DNA of 64,000 nucleotides, taken from Rothia halotolerans (GTDB taxonomy: Bacteria; Actinomycetota; Actinomycetes; Actinomycetales; Micrococcaceae). A program made the position numbers and the translations under genes. Within the stretch, counting starts at the first letter, position 1; every line of letters starts with the position of its first letter. The stretch is from positions 806,001 through 870,000 of the forward strand of contig NZ_NOIU01000002.1 of assembly GCF_004136635.1 (NCBI RefSeq), given 5' to 3'. This document shows, one piece after another, positions 36,241 through 44,579 of the stretch. The notes beneath the pieces were generated by a model, which did not search any database, was not told where the DNA came from, and was given only the letters and a program-made list of their open reading frames with translations.

Positions 36241-36714
36241 CTAGCCCCCCGCCAGCCGGCGCGCCACGCTGCGCGGCACGAAGTCGGAGACGTCCCCGCC
36301 CAGCGAGTCCACCTCCTTGATCAGGGAGGAGGAGAGCTGGGTGTAGCGCGGGTCCCCCGCCAGGAAGATGGTCTCGACGCCGGTGAGGTTCCGGTTCATG
36401 GCCGCCATCGGCGACTCGTAGTCGAAGTCCCGGGAGCTCCGCAGCCCCTTGAGGATGGTCGCCGAGCCACGGCCGCGGGCGTACTCGGCCAGCAGCCCGT
36501 CCCCCATCGCCTCGACACTGACGCCGTCCAGGAGGCTGAAGACCTCCCGCACCATCTCCAGCCGCTCCTCGATGCCGAAGCGGTAGGTCTTGGCCGGGTT
36601 GTTGGAGACCGCGACGATGACCCCGTCCGCGAAGATCTTCGCGGCGCGCGCGATCACCTCGACGTGGCCGTTGTGGATGGGGTCGAAGGATCCGGGGCAC
36701 ACAGCAAGCTTCAT
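36241..36714 (-). CDS. coaD: Phosphopantetheine adenylyltransferase
   Basis: 157 residues. CPGSFDPIHNGHVEVIARA carries the nucleotidyltransferase (T/H)xGH motif, and ILKGLRSSRDFDYE and the SSSLIKEV end are typical of CoaD. Catalyses the fourth step of coenzyme A synthesis. It has only an 8-base gap between a GATAAT -10 (minus strand) and the ATG, so its message is likely leaderless, and it is divergent from the aminotransferase with only 36 bases between. Confidence 0.96.
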   Translation of the reverse strand: MKLAVCPGSFDPIHNGHVEVIARAAKIFADGVIVAVSNNPAKTYRFGIEERLEMVREVFSLLDGVSVEAMGDGLLAEYARGRGSATILKGLRSSRDFDYESPMAAMNRNLTGVETIFLAGDPRYTQLSSSLIKEVDSLGGDVSDFVPRSVARRLAGG

Positions 36715-36722
36715 GCCCCCAA

Positions 36723-36744
36723 ATTATCAGGGCGCCTCTACCAT
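36723..36744. promoter_or_regulatory. Face-to-face -10 elements of coaD and the aminotransferase
   Basis: On the minus strand GATAAT (36728-36723) ends 8 bases before the coaD ATG. On the plus strand TACCAT (36739-36744) ends 6 bases before ATG 36751. Each promoter would need the DNA of the other, so polymerase should occupy only one at a time. Confidence 0.45.
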
Positions 36745-36750
36745 GTGCGT

Positions 36751-38025
36751 ATGCCCCAGAACTCCTCAGCACCCCGCATCCCCCTGTCCGCGAGCTCCCT
36801 CGCGGCCCCGCCCCGAGCCCCCTGGGAGGCCTGCGCCCGGGGAGCCGGCCTCCTCGGGCCCGAGGGCGGGCTCTCATCGACCATCTTCGAGGAGATGAGC
36901 GCGCTGGCCTCCGCGCACGGGGCGATCAACCTCGGCCAGGGCTTCCCGGACACCGACGGCCCCGCCGTGCTGGCGGAGTCCCTCGGCGCGGCCGTGGCCG
37001 AGGGACGCAACCAGTACGCGACCATCGTCGGCGACGCCGCCCTGCGCGAGGAGATCTCGCTGCACGAGTCCCTCGCCGGCCGTCGCGCCCCGGACCCCGG
37101 CACGGAGGTGACGGTCACGGCCGGCGCCACCGAGGGGCTGACCGCGGCCATGCTCTCCTTCCTCTCCCCCGGGGACGAGGTCGTCGTCTTCGAGCCCTCC
37201 TACGACCTCTACCCGGCGATCGCGGCGCTGGCCGGGGCCGACGTCGTCGCCGTGCCGATGCTTCCGCCCGCCTTCGGCGTGGACCCGGAGCGGCTGCGCG
37301 AGGCGTTCTCCCCGCGGACCCGCATGGTCGTGGTCAACGATCCCCACAACCCCACCGGCACCGTGCTCGGTGAGGAGCTGCTGCGGCAGGTCGCCCTGCT
37401 GGCCGAGGAGTTCGACGCCCTGATCCTCACCGACTCCGTCTACGAGCACCTGGTCTTCGAGGGCGCCCCCGTGGACCTCGCCTCGCTGCCCGGCGCGCAG
37501 GGACGCACCATCTGGATCTCCTCGGCCTCGAAGACCTTCTCCGTGACGGGCTGGCGGGTCGGCTGGGTCATCGCGCCCGAGGAGCTCAGCCGGGGCGTCC
37601 GGGTGACCAAGGGGTACCTCTCGCACTCCGCGGCGGCCCCGCTCCAGGCCGCGGTCGCGGCGACGATGCGTTGGGCCCGCACCGAGGGCTTCTACGCCGA
37701 ATGGCTCGCCGGCTACCGGCGGCAACGGCGGATCCTCCTGGACGGGCTGGCCGGGACGTGCCTCTCCCCGGTGGTCCCGGCGGGCACGTTCTTCGCCGTG
37801 GCGAGGCTCGACGCCGAGGCGGTGGACTGGGCGCACGACGGCGAGTCGCTCGCCCGGGCGCTGCCGGAGCGGGCCGGCGTCGCCGTCGTGCCTCTGACGG
37901 CCTTCGCGGGCGCCGAGCGGCGGGACCCCTACCGGGACTGGGTGCGCCTGGCCTTCTGCAAGCGACCCGAGGTGCTGCGGGCGGCGGGCGAGAGGATCGC
38001 GGCGGCGGGGCGGACGGTCCGCTGA
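36751..38025 (+). CDS. Class I/II PLP-dependent aminotransferase (kynurenine/methionine aminotransferase type)
   Basis: 424 residues. NLGQGFPDTDGP near 60-71 is the start typical of kynurenine-oxoglutarate/cysteine-S-conjugate aminotransferases. PLP ligands: Asn200 in DPHNPTG, Asp228 and Tyr231 in TDSVYEH, Schiff-base Lys261 in SSASKTFSVTGWRVGW, and an Arg near WVRLAFCK. It takes an amino group from an aromatic or sulfur amino acid or from glutamine; the exact donor is uncertain. It is a single plus-strand gene set between coaD and rsmD. An in-frame N-terminal extension of about 35 residues precedes the fold. Confidence 0.88.
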   Translation: MPQNSSAPRIPLSASSLAAPPRAPWEACARGAGLLGPEGGLSSTIFEEMSALASAHGAINLGQGFPDTDGPAVLAESLGAAVAEGRNQYATIVGDAALREEISLHESLAGRRAPDPGTEVTVTAGATEGLTAAMLSFLSPGDEVVVFEPSYDLYPAIAALAGADVVAVPMLPPAFGVDPERLREAFSPRTRMVVVNDPHNPTGTVLGEELLRQVALLAEEFDALILTDSVYEHLVFEGAPVDLASLPGAQGRTIWISSASKTFSVTGWRVGWVIAPEELSRGVRVTKGYLSHSAAAPLQAAVAATMRWARTEGFYAEWLAGYRRQRRILLDGLAGTCLSPVVPAGTFFAVARLDAEAVDWAHDGESLARALPERAGVAVVPLTAFAGAERRDPYRDWVRLAFCKRPEVLRAAGERIAAAGRTVR

Positions 38026-38094
38026 GGCGAGGGGCCGCGACAGCCCGCTGAGGCGAGAGGCTGCGACAGTCCGCCGAGGCGAGGGGCCGCGACG
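38017..38094. repeat. Tandem repeat, 26-bp unit, three copies
   Basis: Three imperfect copies at 38017-38042, 38043-38068 and 38069-38094, sharing the core GAGGCGAGGGGCCGCGAC (a few substitutions in copy 2), with a 10-base partial fourth. The first copy contains the aminotransferase stop codon. Confidence 0.85.
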
Positions 38095-38142
38095 GTCCGC
38101 CGCCGGAGGGCCGGGGTCCGAGGGTGAGGTGCGGGCCGGACG

Positions 38143-38736
38143 CTACCCCTCTCCCGGGACCCCCTTACCCTCGGCCGGCTCCGCGAACCACAGCGCGGTC
38201 TCCCCATAGGCGCGGTGGGCGAAGCGCTCCAGCCCCGCGCCCCAGCCGGGCTCGGGGCTGCGCGCGGAGCGCTCCGCGACCAGCACGGCCCCTTCGGCGA
38301 GTGCCCCGGCCAGGACCTCCAGCAGCTCGGTCAGCTCGGCCTCGGGCAGGTCGTAGGGCGGGTCGAGGAAGACCAGGTCCCAGGGCCCGGACCCGGCCGG
38401 CGAGCGCAGGTAGGGCATGACCGGCGAGGCCGCGATCCCCACCCGCGCCCCGACGCCGGCGCGCTCCAGCATCGCCCGGTTGGCCTCGCAGGAGCGCAGG
38501 GCCGCGCGGTCCCGGTCCACCAGCGTCACCTCGCGGGCGCCGCGGCTCGCCGCCTCCAGCCCCAGTGCCCCGGAGCCCGCGAACAGGTCCAGGACCCGCG
38601 CGCCGGCGAGCACGCCGTAGGTCTCCAGGCGCGAGAAGAGGGCCTCCTTGACCCGGTCGGTCGTGGGCCGCGTGTTCTGCCCCTTGACCGGCGCGAGGCG
38701 GGCCCCTCCCGCCGCTCCGGCGATGATCCTGCTCAT
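38143..38736 (-). CDS. rsmD: 16S rRNA (guanine966-N2)-methyltransferase RsmD
   Basis: 197 residues. MSRIIAGAAGGARLAPVKGQNTRPTTDRVKEALFSRL, then the SAM motif VLDLFAGSGALGLEAASRGA and the catalytic DPPY in LVFLDPPYD. Methylates G966 of 16S rRNA. It follows recG after 40 bases on the same strand; in many actinobacteria coaD comes next, here displaced by the aminotransferase gene. Confidence 0.95.
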   Translation of the reverse strand: MSRIIAGAAGGARLAPVKGQNTRPTTDRVKEALFSRLETYGVLAGARVLDLFAGSGALGLEAASRGAREVTLVDRDRAALRSCEANRAMLERAGVGARVGIAASPVMPYLRSPAGSGPWDLVFLDPPYDLPEAELTELLEVLAGALAEGAVLVAERSARSPEPGWGAGLERFAHRAYGETALWFAEPAEGKGVPGEG

Positions 38737-38776
38737 GGGTGGGGCTCCCTTCCGCTGCCCGGGGCGTCCCCGGGCG

Positions 38777-41119
38777 CTAGCTCTGGTAGAGGTACTCGGT
38801 CTGCTCCTCGGAGCCGGTCCGGGAAGCGGCTCGCGCCAGGTCCGGGCAGCCCGCGAGCTTCGGGTCCGCGGCGATGAGGCTCCGCGCGTCCTGGCGCGCC
38901 GCCTCGATGACCTCGGGGTGCTTGAGCACCGAGAGGTTCTTCAGCGTCGAGCGGTGCCCCGACTGGCTCGCGCCGAGGATGTCCCCCTCCCGCCGCTGCT
39001 CCAGGTCCACCCGGGAGAGCTCGAACCCGTCCCGGGTGGCGGCGACGGCGTCGAGCCGGGGGCGCGAGGCGCCCTGCGCGTCCTGCTCGGTGACCAGCAG
39101 GCAGGTGCCGGGCAGCGAGCCGCGCCCGATGCGGCCCCGGAGCTGGTGCAGGGTGGAGATCCCGAGCCGGTCGGCGTCCATGACGATCATCAGCGTCGCG
39201 CTCGGCACGTCCACGCCCACCTCGATGACCGTGGTGGCCACGAGCAGGCGGAGCTCGCCGGAGACCATCCGGTCCATGACCCGGGCCTTGGCCTCGGCGT
39301 CCATCCTCCCGTGCAGCTCCCCGATCTCAACGCCGCTCAGGGCCGGCTGGGCCGCCAGCGCCCGGCTGAGCCCCTCGACCGACTGCAGCTGTCCCGCCTC
39401 GCCGCGCTGCCGCGAGCCGCCGCCCTCGCCCCGCTGCCGGGACCCGCCGCTGCCGTTGCCCTCGCCGATCGAGGGGACCACGACGAAGACCGCGTGGCCG
39501 GCGTCGACCTCCTCCCGGGCCCGCTGCCAGAGCCGCCGCTCCCAGGCGGGGTGCTCGGCCAGCGCGACGACGTGCGTGGAGACCTCCTGGCGCCCGGGTG
39601 GCATCTCGTCCAGCACGGAGACCGAGAGGTCGCCGAAGACGGTCATCGCCACCGAGCGCGGGATCGGCGTCGCGGTCATGACGAGCTGGTGCGGCACGGT
39701 GCCTTCCGAGGCCCCCAGCGCGTGCCGCTGGTTCACCCCGAAGCGGTGCTGCTCGTCCACCACGGAGAGCCCCAGGTCCGCGAAGCTCACCTTCTCCCCC
39801 AGCAGGGCGTGGGTCCCGATGACGATCTGCGCCGCCCCGCTGGCGATCCGCGCGAGGGCCTCCCGGCGCCGGGCCGCGGGCATCGAGGCGGTGAGCAGCA
39901 CGACGCCGACCCCCTCCGCCTCGAACAGCCCGCCCCCGCCGGCGGGCGCGGCGAGGTCCCCCAGCGCCGCGAGGATGGAGCGGTGGTGCTGGCTCGCCAG
40001 GACCTCGGTGGGGGCCAGCAGGGCGGACTGGCCGCCGCCGTCGGCCACCTGGAGCATCGCCCGCAGGGCCACCAGGGTCTTGCCGGAGCCGACGTCGCCC
40101 TGCAGCAGCCGGTTCATGGGCCGGGTGGCGGAGAGGTCGGCGGAGATCTCCTCGCCGACCCGCCGCTGGCCGCCGGTCAGGACGTAGGGCAGGGCGGCGT
40201 CGAACCGGGCCAGCCAGCCGCCCTCCCGCGGCGCGAAGCGCTGGGCGTGCAGCAGGTCCAGCGCGGCCGCCCGGCGCGCCAGCACCGTCTGCAGGACCAG
40301 GGCCTCCCGGTAGCGGAAGTACCGCAGGGCCCGGAGGTGGTCCTCCTCGTCCCGGGGCCGGTGGATCGCCTCGTAGGCGCGGGAGGCCGGCATCAGCCGG
40401 TGCTTGCGGCGCAGCTCGGCGGGGACCGGGTCCTCGCACTGGCCCAGGTCGACCTTCGAGAGCATAGTCGCCACGGCCGCGCTGATCCGGTCGGTCATGA
40501 ACTTGGCGCTCGCCGGGTAGACCGGGATGGGCGGGGGCACCTCGTCGGGCTCCCCCGCGGCGGCGAGGTCCGAGAGCACCGCGTAGTGGGGGTTGGTCAG
40601 GGTCGGCCGGCCCCGGAACTCGGAGACGCGGCCGGAGAACAGGACGTGGTCGCCCGGGGCGAGGTCCTTGGCCGCGGTGTAGGCGTTGAAGAAGGTCAGC
40701 GACATGGTCGTCCCCGGCGCAGGGGGCGCGGCCGCCGGGTCCCGCTCCTGTGCGAGCGCGTCCAGCCGCGGGCCGCCCGGCGAGGGGGCCCGCTCGGGGA
40801 CGGGGAGCAGGGGCTGGGAGCCCGGCTCGAGCTGGTCGGTCACCAGGACCTCGGCGATCGACCCCCGGCGGGTGTGCATGGAGCGGGTGCTGACCGAGAC
40901 GACCCGGGAGATGATCGAGGCCTCCTGGCCGAGCTCGAGCTCGTCGAAGCTGGTCAGCTGGCCCCTGCTCAGGTAGCGCCGGGGGAAGAGGTCCAGCAGC
41001 TCCCCCACGGTGTGCAGGCCCAGGTGCTTGGCCACCGCCTGCGCCGTGCGGGGGTGCAGCACGGTGGAGAGATCGCGGTCCTCGAGGCGCTCCGCGCCCG
41101 GTTCCTTCTGCGCGCCCAC
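38777..41119 (-). CDS. recG: ATP-dependent DNA helicase RecG
   Basis: 780 residues from GTG 41119, three bases after the preceding stop. An N-terminal wedge/OB domain (about 60-215) with a Pro-rich insert is followed by two helicase lobes: GDVGSGKT (motif I), TEVLASQH, VVDEQHRFGV (DEQH box II), MTATPIPRS (III), IEVGVDVPSATLM and QLRGRIGRG (V-VI). The second lobe carries a small two-fold repeat GGSRQRGE at about residue 560. Reverses stalled forks and branch-migrates Holliday junctions. Confidence 0.96.
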   Translation of the reverse strand: MGAQKEPGAERLEDRDLSTVLHPRTAQAVAKHLGLHTVGELLDLFPRRYLSRGQLTSFDELELGQEASIISRVVSVSTRSMHTRRGSIAEVLVTDQLEPGSQPLLPVPERAPSPGGPRLDALAQERDPAAAPPAPGTTMSLTFFNAYTAAKDLAPGDHVLFSGRVSEFRGRPTLTNPHYAVLSDLAAAGEPDEVPPPIPVYPASAKFMTDRISAAVATMLSKVDLGQCEDPVPAELRRKHRLMPASRAYEAIHRPRDEEDHLRALRYFRYREALVLQTVLARRAAALDLLHAQRFAPREGGWLARFDAALPYVLTGGQRRVGEEISADLSATRPMNRLLQGDVGSGKTLVALRAMLQVADGGGQSALLAPTEVLASQHHRSILAALGDLAAPAGGGGLFEAEGVGVVLLTASMPAARRREALARIASGAAQIVIGTHALLGEKVSFADLGLSVVDEQHRFGVNQRHALGASEGTVPHQLVMTATPIPRSVAMTVFGDLSVSVLDEMPPGRQEVSTHVVALAEHPAWERRLWQRAREEVDAGHAVFVVVPSIGEGNGSGGSRQRGEGGGSRQRGEAGQLQSVEGLSRALAAQPALSGVEIGELHGRMDAEAKARVMDRMVSGELRLLVATTVIEVGVDVPSATLMIVMDADRLGISTLHQLRGRIGRGSLPGTCLLVTEQDAQGASRPRLDAVAATRDGFELSRVDLEQRREGDILGASQSGHRSTLKNLSVLKHPEVIEAARQDARSLIAADPKLAGCPDLARAASRTGSEEQTEYLYQS

Positions 41120-41122
41120 GGC

Positions 41123-42100
41123 TCAGCCGCGTCCCGCCGTGAGCGGCTCGGTGGTGATGCCCGCCGGCTTGCCGTGCTCGCTGAGCACCGACATGGCGGT
41201 CGCGGCCTCGGGGACGTGGACGTGGACCTTCCAGCGGATGGTCTCCGCGGCCGGGGTCATCGCCGTCATGATCACCGACTCCCCCACGCGGGCGAGCTCG
41301 TGGCGCACGCGCGCGGCGGTCAGGGCGTCCAGCTCGATGCTGCACATGAACTCGACGCCACCCTCGGAGAGGTCCGACTCGGGCAGCCGCCTTCCGCGCG
41401 GCGCCCGGAAGGGGGGCGCGGCCGTGCCGAGCCATTCGCCGTAGGGGCGGTTCTCCGCCCCGGGGTAGTGCCGTCCCCGGACGGTGTGGGCGAGGCAGTC
41501 GATGATGATGAGGCAGCCCAGCGCCCCGGCGTCGACCTGGCCCGTGCCCCGCAGCACGGGGAGCACCTCGCCGCTGCGGCCCACCTCCTCGGTCGCGGCG
41601 TCCACCAGGTGCACCAGCAGCTCCGCCAGGTTGCGGTTGGAGTCCTCCGGGTCCTGCCACTGCCGGGCGGCGGAGGTGATCGCGTCGACCACCGAGAGGA
41701 TGGTGCCGTCCACAGGGTCGTTGAGGGCGCTGCGCACCCGCACCCTGCCGTGCTCGAGCGCCTGGGTCAGGCCGAGGACGGTGAGCCGCTGCTGGTCCGC
41801 CAGGGGGTCCGCCATGCCGGCGAGCATGACGGCGAAGAGGGTCCCGGAGTTCCCCTTGGCCTCCTCGAGGCAGTGGTGCGCGCAGATCTGGAAGAGCTCG
41901 CCGATGAGGCTGGTGTTGATCATGGTCGCGGCGGTGGCGCCGGCGTCGAGCGTGAGGGCGAGGTTGGTGCCGGTGTCCGAGTCCGCGACGGGGAAGACGT
42001 TGAGGCAGTTGAGCTGGTCCTCGTGGCGGTGCAGCGCGGCCGCCGACGATGCGAGCCACCGCCGCATGACGGCGGTGCTAGAGCCTATCCTCTGCTGCAA
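41123..42100 (-). CDS. FakA-like DAK2/DhaL-domain protein, short form
   Basis: 325 residues from TTG 42100; starting at ATG 42067 would cut the conserved region before RRWL. An N-terminal DhaL domain (Asp40, Asp42 and Thr44 in VFPVADSDTGTNLALTL bind Mg-ATP; KGNSGTLFAVMLAGMA follows; about 1-200) and a middle domain (GGVEFMCSIELDALTAARVRHELARVGES ... VHVHVPEAATA). FakA fatty-acid kinases are usually 500-560 residues, with a C-terminal third that is absent here. No frameshift is visible before recG. Its position between thiL and recG is canonical. Whether it still acts in fatty-acid phosphorylation is open. Confidence 0.85.
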   Translation of the reverse strand: MQQRIGSSTAVMRRWLASSAAALHRHEDQLNCLNVFPVADSDTGTNLALTLDAGATAATMINTSLIGELFQICAHHCLEEAKGNSGTLFAVMLAGMADPLADQQRLTVLGLTQALEHGRVRVRSALNDPVDGTILSVVDAITSAARQWQDPEDSNRNLAELLVHLVDAATEEVGRSGEVLPVLRGTGQVDAGALGCLIIIDCLAHTVRGRHYPGAENRPYGEWLGTAAPPFRAPRGRRLPESDLSEGGVEFMCSIELDALTAARVRHELARVGESVIMTAMTPAAETIRWKVHVHVPEAATAMSVLSEHGKPAGITTEPLTAGRG

Positions 42101-43154
42101 AATGATCCCATCCCAGGTCCTCGCGAGCTCTCCCCTCGATGCTCACGGGTGGGGCGCCCTGCTTCAACGTACGACACGAGCCTATCGCAACCACCCCTTC
42201 GGGCAGCTCGATTCCCTGTGGAAAACACGCCAGGAGGCCGTGGTCCTCGCCGCCACCCAGGACCCATTCCCAGGCGTCCGCGCCGACCCGCCGGGCGGCC
42301 TCCTCCAAAGGCTCGACGAGGGCCCGCAGCGGCTCCCGGTCCAGGTCGATCGCGACGCCGGAGGCCCTCGCGATCCGGCCGGCGTCGCGCAGGAGGCCGT
42401 CGGAGACGTCGATCATCGCGCTCGCACCGGCCGCGGCCATCGCCGGGCCGAGCGGGAGCGGCGGGCAGGGGCGCAACTGGCAGGCGGCGAGGTCCGCGAA
42501 GCCCGGCCCCGTCCGGTGCCCGGTACCCGTCCCCTCGGCCGGGACCGGGATGGGCCCCTCGGCGAGGAGGAGGCCCAGGCCGGCGGCGGCCCGGCCCACG
42601 GTGCCGGCGAGCCCGACGACGTCGCCCTCCGCCGCGCCCGAGCGCCTCACCGGCTCGCCGGGCATCAGGCCGAGGGCCGAGACGGTGGCCGAGAGCTCCC
42701 GCCCGGAGCCGAGGTCGCCCCCGGCGATCGTGCAGCCGGGCGCCCCCAGCGCGACGATCGCCGCGGCGTAGCCCCGGGCCATCCGTCCGACGAACGCCAC
42801 GGGCGTCTCGGGCGGCAGCGTCAGGCTGATCACGAGGCTCACGGGCTCGGCGCCCATCGCGGCGACGTCGGCGAGGTTCTGGGCGGCGGACTTCCAGCCG
42901 AGGTCGAACCCCCGGGTGAGGTGCCCGCTCGGCCACTCCAGCAGGTAGTCCTGGCCGCTGGTCTGGGTGTCGGTGGTCAGCACGGTGCGGCCGCCCGAGA
43001 GGTCCAGGACGGCGCAGTCGTCGCCCGGTCCCAGCAGCAGCCGGTCCGCGCCGCGCGCGGCGGCGTTGTGCTCGTCGATGACGGCGCGGATCTCTGCCAG
43101 CAGCTCCTCCTCGGACGCCTGGCCGACGGTCCGCACGGCGCTCCCTCCGGTCAT
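42078..43154 (-). CDS. thiL: Thiamine-monophosphate kinase
   Basis: 358 residues. LLLGPGDDCAVLDLSGGRTVLTTD, the AQNLADVAAMGAEPVSLVISL segment, TIAGGDLGSGRELS and MIDVSDGLLRDAGRI are ThiL/PurM-fold hallmarks. Phosphorylates thiamine phosphate to the diphosphate. The start overlaps the surface-protein stop by 4 bases (ATGA), and its end overlaps the TTG start of the FakA-like gene. No TPP riboswitch is seen. Confidence 0.95.
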   Translation of the reverse strand: MTGGSAVRTVGQASEEELLAEIRAVIDEHNAAARGADRLLLGPGDDCAVLDLSGGRTVLTTDTQTSGQDYLLEWPSGHLTRGFDLGWKSAAQNLADVAAMGAEPVSLVISLTLPPETPVAFVGRMARGYAAAIVALGAPGCTIAGGDLGSGRELSATVSALGLMPGEPVRRSGAAEGDVVGLAGTVGRAAAGLGLLLAEGPIPVPAEGTGTGHRTGPGFADLAACQLRPCPPLPLGPAMAAAGASAMIDVSDGLLRDAGRIARASGVAIDLDREPLRALVEPLEEAARRVGADAWEWVLGGGEDHGLLACFPQGIELPEGVVAIGSCRTLKQGAPPVSIEGRAREDLGWDHFAAEDRL

Positions 43155-44491
43155 TCGGAGGACTCGCGGCGGCGCCGGGCCAGGGCGCGGGAGGAGCGCG
43201 CCAGGATGGCCGCGATGCCGCCGATGGCCACCAGGGAGAAGATCAGCATCGGGAGAGGGCCGCGCAGGGCCGTGAGGTAGCCCGCGGCGTCGTCCTGGGC
43301 GCCCGCGCCGGTGATCTGGCCCTCGCGGCCGTCGACGTTGCTCACCCCGGCGTTGGCGTTGGAGTCCACCGGGCGCACCGGGGCGTCGTCCCGCTCGGTC
43401 TCCAGGTAGTGGCCCACCCAGCTGGAGACGCCGGAGAGGTCGAGGGCGCCCTCCTGGGCCTGGGCGGGCTCGCCCGGGGCGGGGGCGGCGTAGGGGGCGT
43501 CTGCGTCCGAGCCTTCCGGGGCCGTTCCGCTCGGCCAGCTCGGGCTGGGGGACGACGTCGTGCCGGGCAGGGCCAGGGAGGGCCGGGGGTCCGCGGTCGG
43601 CTGGTCCCCGGCAGCCTCCGAGCCGGTGCCGGGAGCGGCCGGGCCGGGGTCGACGGCGTCCGGATCGTCCTGGGACGCCCATCCCTCGTCGCCGGGGGCC
43701 TCGACGCCGTCAGAGGGCCGGGAATCGCCGGGTGCGGCGGGACGGCCCGGGTCGGCGGGGGCGGTCGGCTCAGCGGGCTCGGCCGGGTCGCCGGGCTCCG
43801 CCGGGGCCGTCGGCTCGGGGGCGGGCTCAGTCGGCTCGGGCACCGGCTCCGTGGTCCCGGGGTCCGGGGCGCTCGGCTCGGACGATGGCGTGCTCCCGCT
43901 CGGCTCGGAGCTTCCCCCGGAGGAGCCACCCCCGGAGGGGCCGGTCTGGGGCGGGGTCGACGGCGCGGGCTCGGAGGGAGCCGCCGGTTCCGTGGACTCG
44001 CTCGGGGCGGCAGGCTCCGTGGGCCCGGCCGGGGAGCTCGGCTCGACCGGCGCGGCGGGCTCGAGGGTCTGGGCCGGGACGGTGGGCTCTGCCGGGGTCT
44101 CCGGCTCCGCGGGCCCGGACGGCGCAGCCGGCTCGCTCGGCTCGGCGGAGGGCTCCGAGCCGCCCTCCTCCGAGGAGCTCGGGGTCTCGGCGAGGTCGGC
44201 CGGGGCCGGCTCCTCGGCTCCGGCCTCTTCCGAGCCGTCGTCGGGCGCCGGGGCGACGGTAGCGCCCGCCGCCTCCTCGCTCGGGGGCGAGGTCTGCGGG
44301 ACGGGTGAGGCGGTCCCGGACTCCGCGGGCGGCGTGACGGTGACGTATCCGTTCGCGGCGGAGCTGGAGGACGCCGGCTCCTCCGCCGCGTGCGCGGCGG
44401 AGAGGACCCCGAGGCTCAGAGCGCACGCGGCCGTGGCGACCGCGGCCGCGCGGCGCGGCGCGCGTCCGGGTTCCGGGGCTCTGCGGGGCAT
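43151..44491 (-). CDS. Secreted Pro/Ser/Glu/Ala-rich, membrane-anchored surface protein
   Basis: 446 residues. A signal peptide (RRAAAVATAACALSLGVLSAAHAAEE, cut about residue 36) is followed by about 320 residues of low-complexity Pro/Ala/Glu/Ser/Thr sequence with many PAEPTEPA-like units, a short folded-looking segment (LDLSGVSSWVGHYLETERDD), and a C-terminal membrane helix (LPMLIFSLVAIGGIAAILA) with a basic tail. No LPXTG motif precedes the helix, so a membrane-anchored stalk crossing the wall is more likely than sortase anchoring. It overlaps thiL by 4 bases, a surprising partner. Function unknown. Confidence 0.8.
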   Translation of the reverse strand: MPRRAPEPGRAPRRAAAVATAACALSLGVLSAAHAAEEPASSSSAANGYVTVTPPAESGTASPVPQTSPPSEEAAGATVAPAPDDGSEEAGAEEPAPADLAETPSSSEEGGSEPSAEPSEPAAPSGPAEPETPAEPTVPAQTLEPAAPVEPSSPAGPTEPAAPSESTEPAAPSEPAPSTPPQTGPSGGGSSGGSSEPSGSTPSSEPSAPDPGTTEPVPEPTEPAPEPTAPAEPGDPAEPAEPTAPADPGRPAAPGDSRPSDGVEAPGDEGWASQDDPDAVDPGPAAPGTGSEAAGDQPTADPRPSLALPGTTSSPSPSWPSGTAPEGSDADAPYAAPAPGEPAQAQEGALDLSGVSSWVGHYLETERDDAPVRPVDSNANAGVSNVDGREGQITGAGAQDDAAGYLTALRGPLPMLIFSLVAIGGIAAILARSSRALARRRRESSE

Positions 44492-44566
44492 CCAAGGGCC
44501 TTTCTGCTGCTCTGCTCACGGGGGTCGCATGGCCGGGACGATGCGGAGGGCGGCCGTCGCGTCGGA

Positions 44567-44572
44567 TACCCT
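44567..44572 (+). promoter_or_regulatory. -10 element of the DUF3515 gene
   Basis: TACCCT ends 7 bases before GTG 44580. The GGAGG between them is only two bases from the GTG, too close for a normal ribosome site, so a leaderless message is likely. Confidence 0.4.
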
Positions 44573-44579
44573 GGAGGGC

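Noticed and set aside
42078-42110. rpmB expected between thiL and the DAK2 gene in some actinobacteria
   Set aside because: The two genes overlap directly; no L28 sequence is present here.
38648-42829. Very long plus-strand frame opposite recG, the FakA-like gene and thiL
   Set aside because: No protein features; it mirrors three well-supported minus-strand genes.
43154-43200. Possible TPP riboswitch for thiL
   Set aside because: thiL overlaps the preceding coding sequence, so there is no leader in which a riboswitch could fold.
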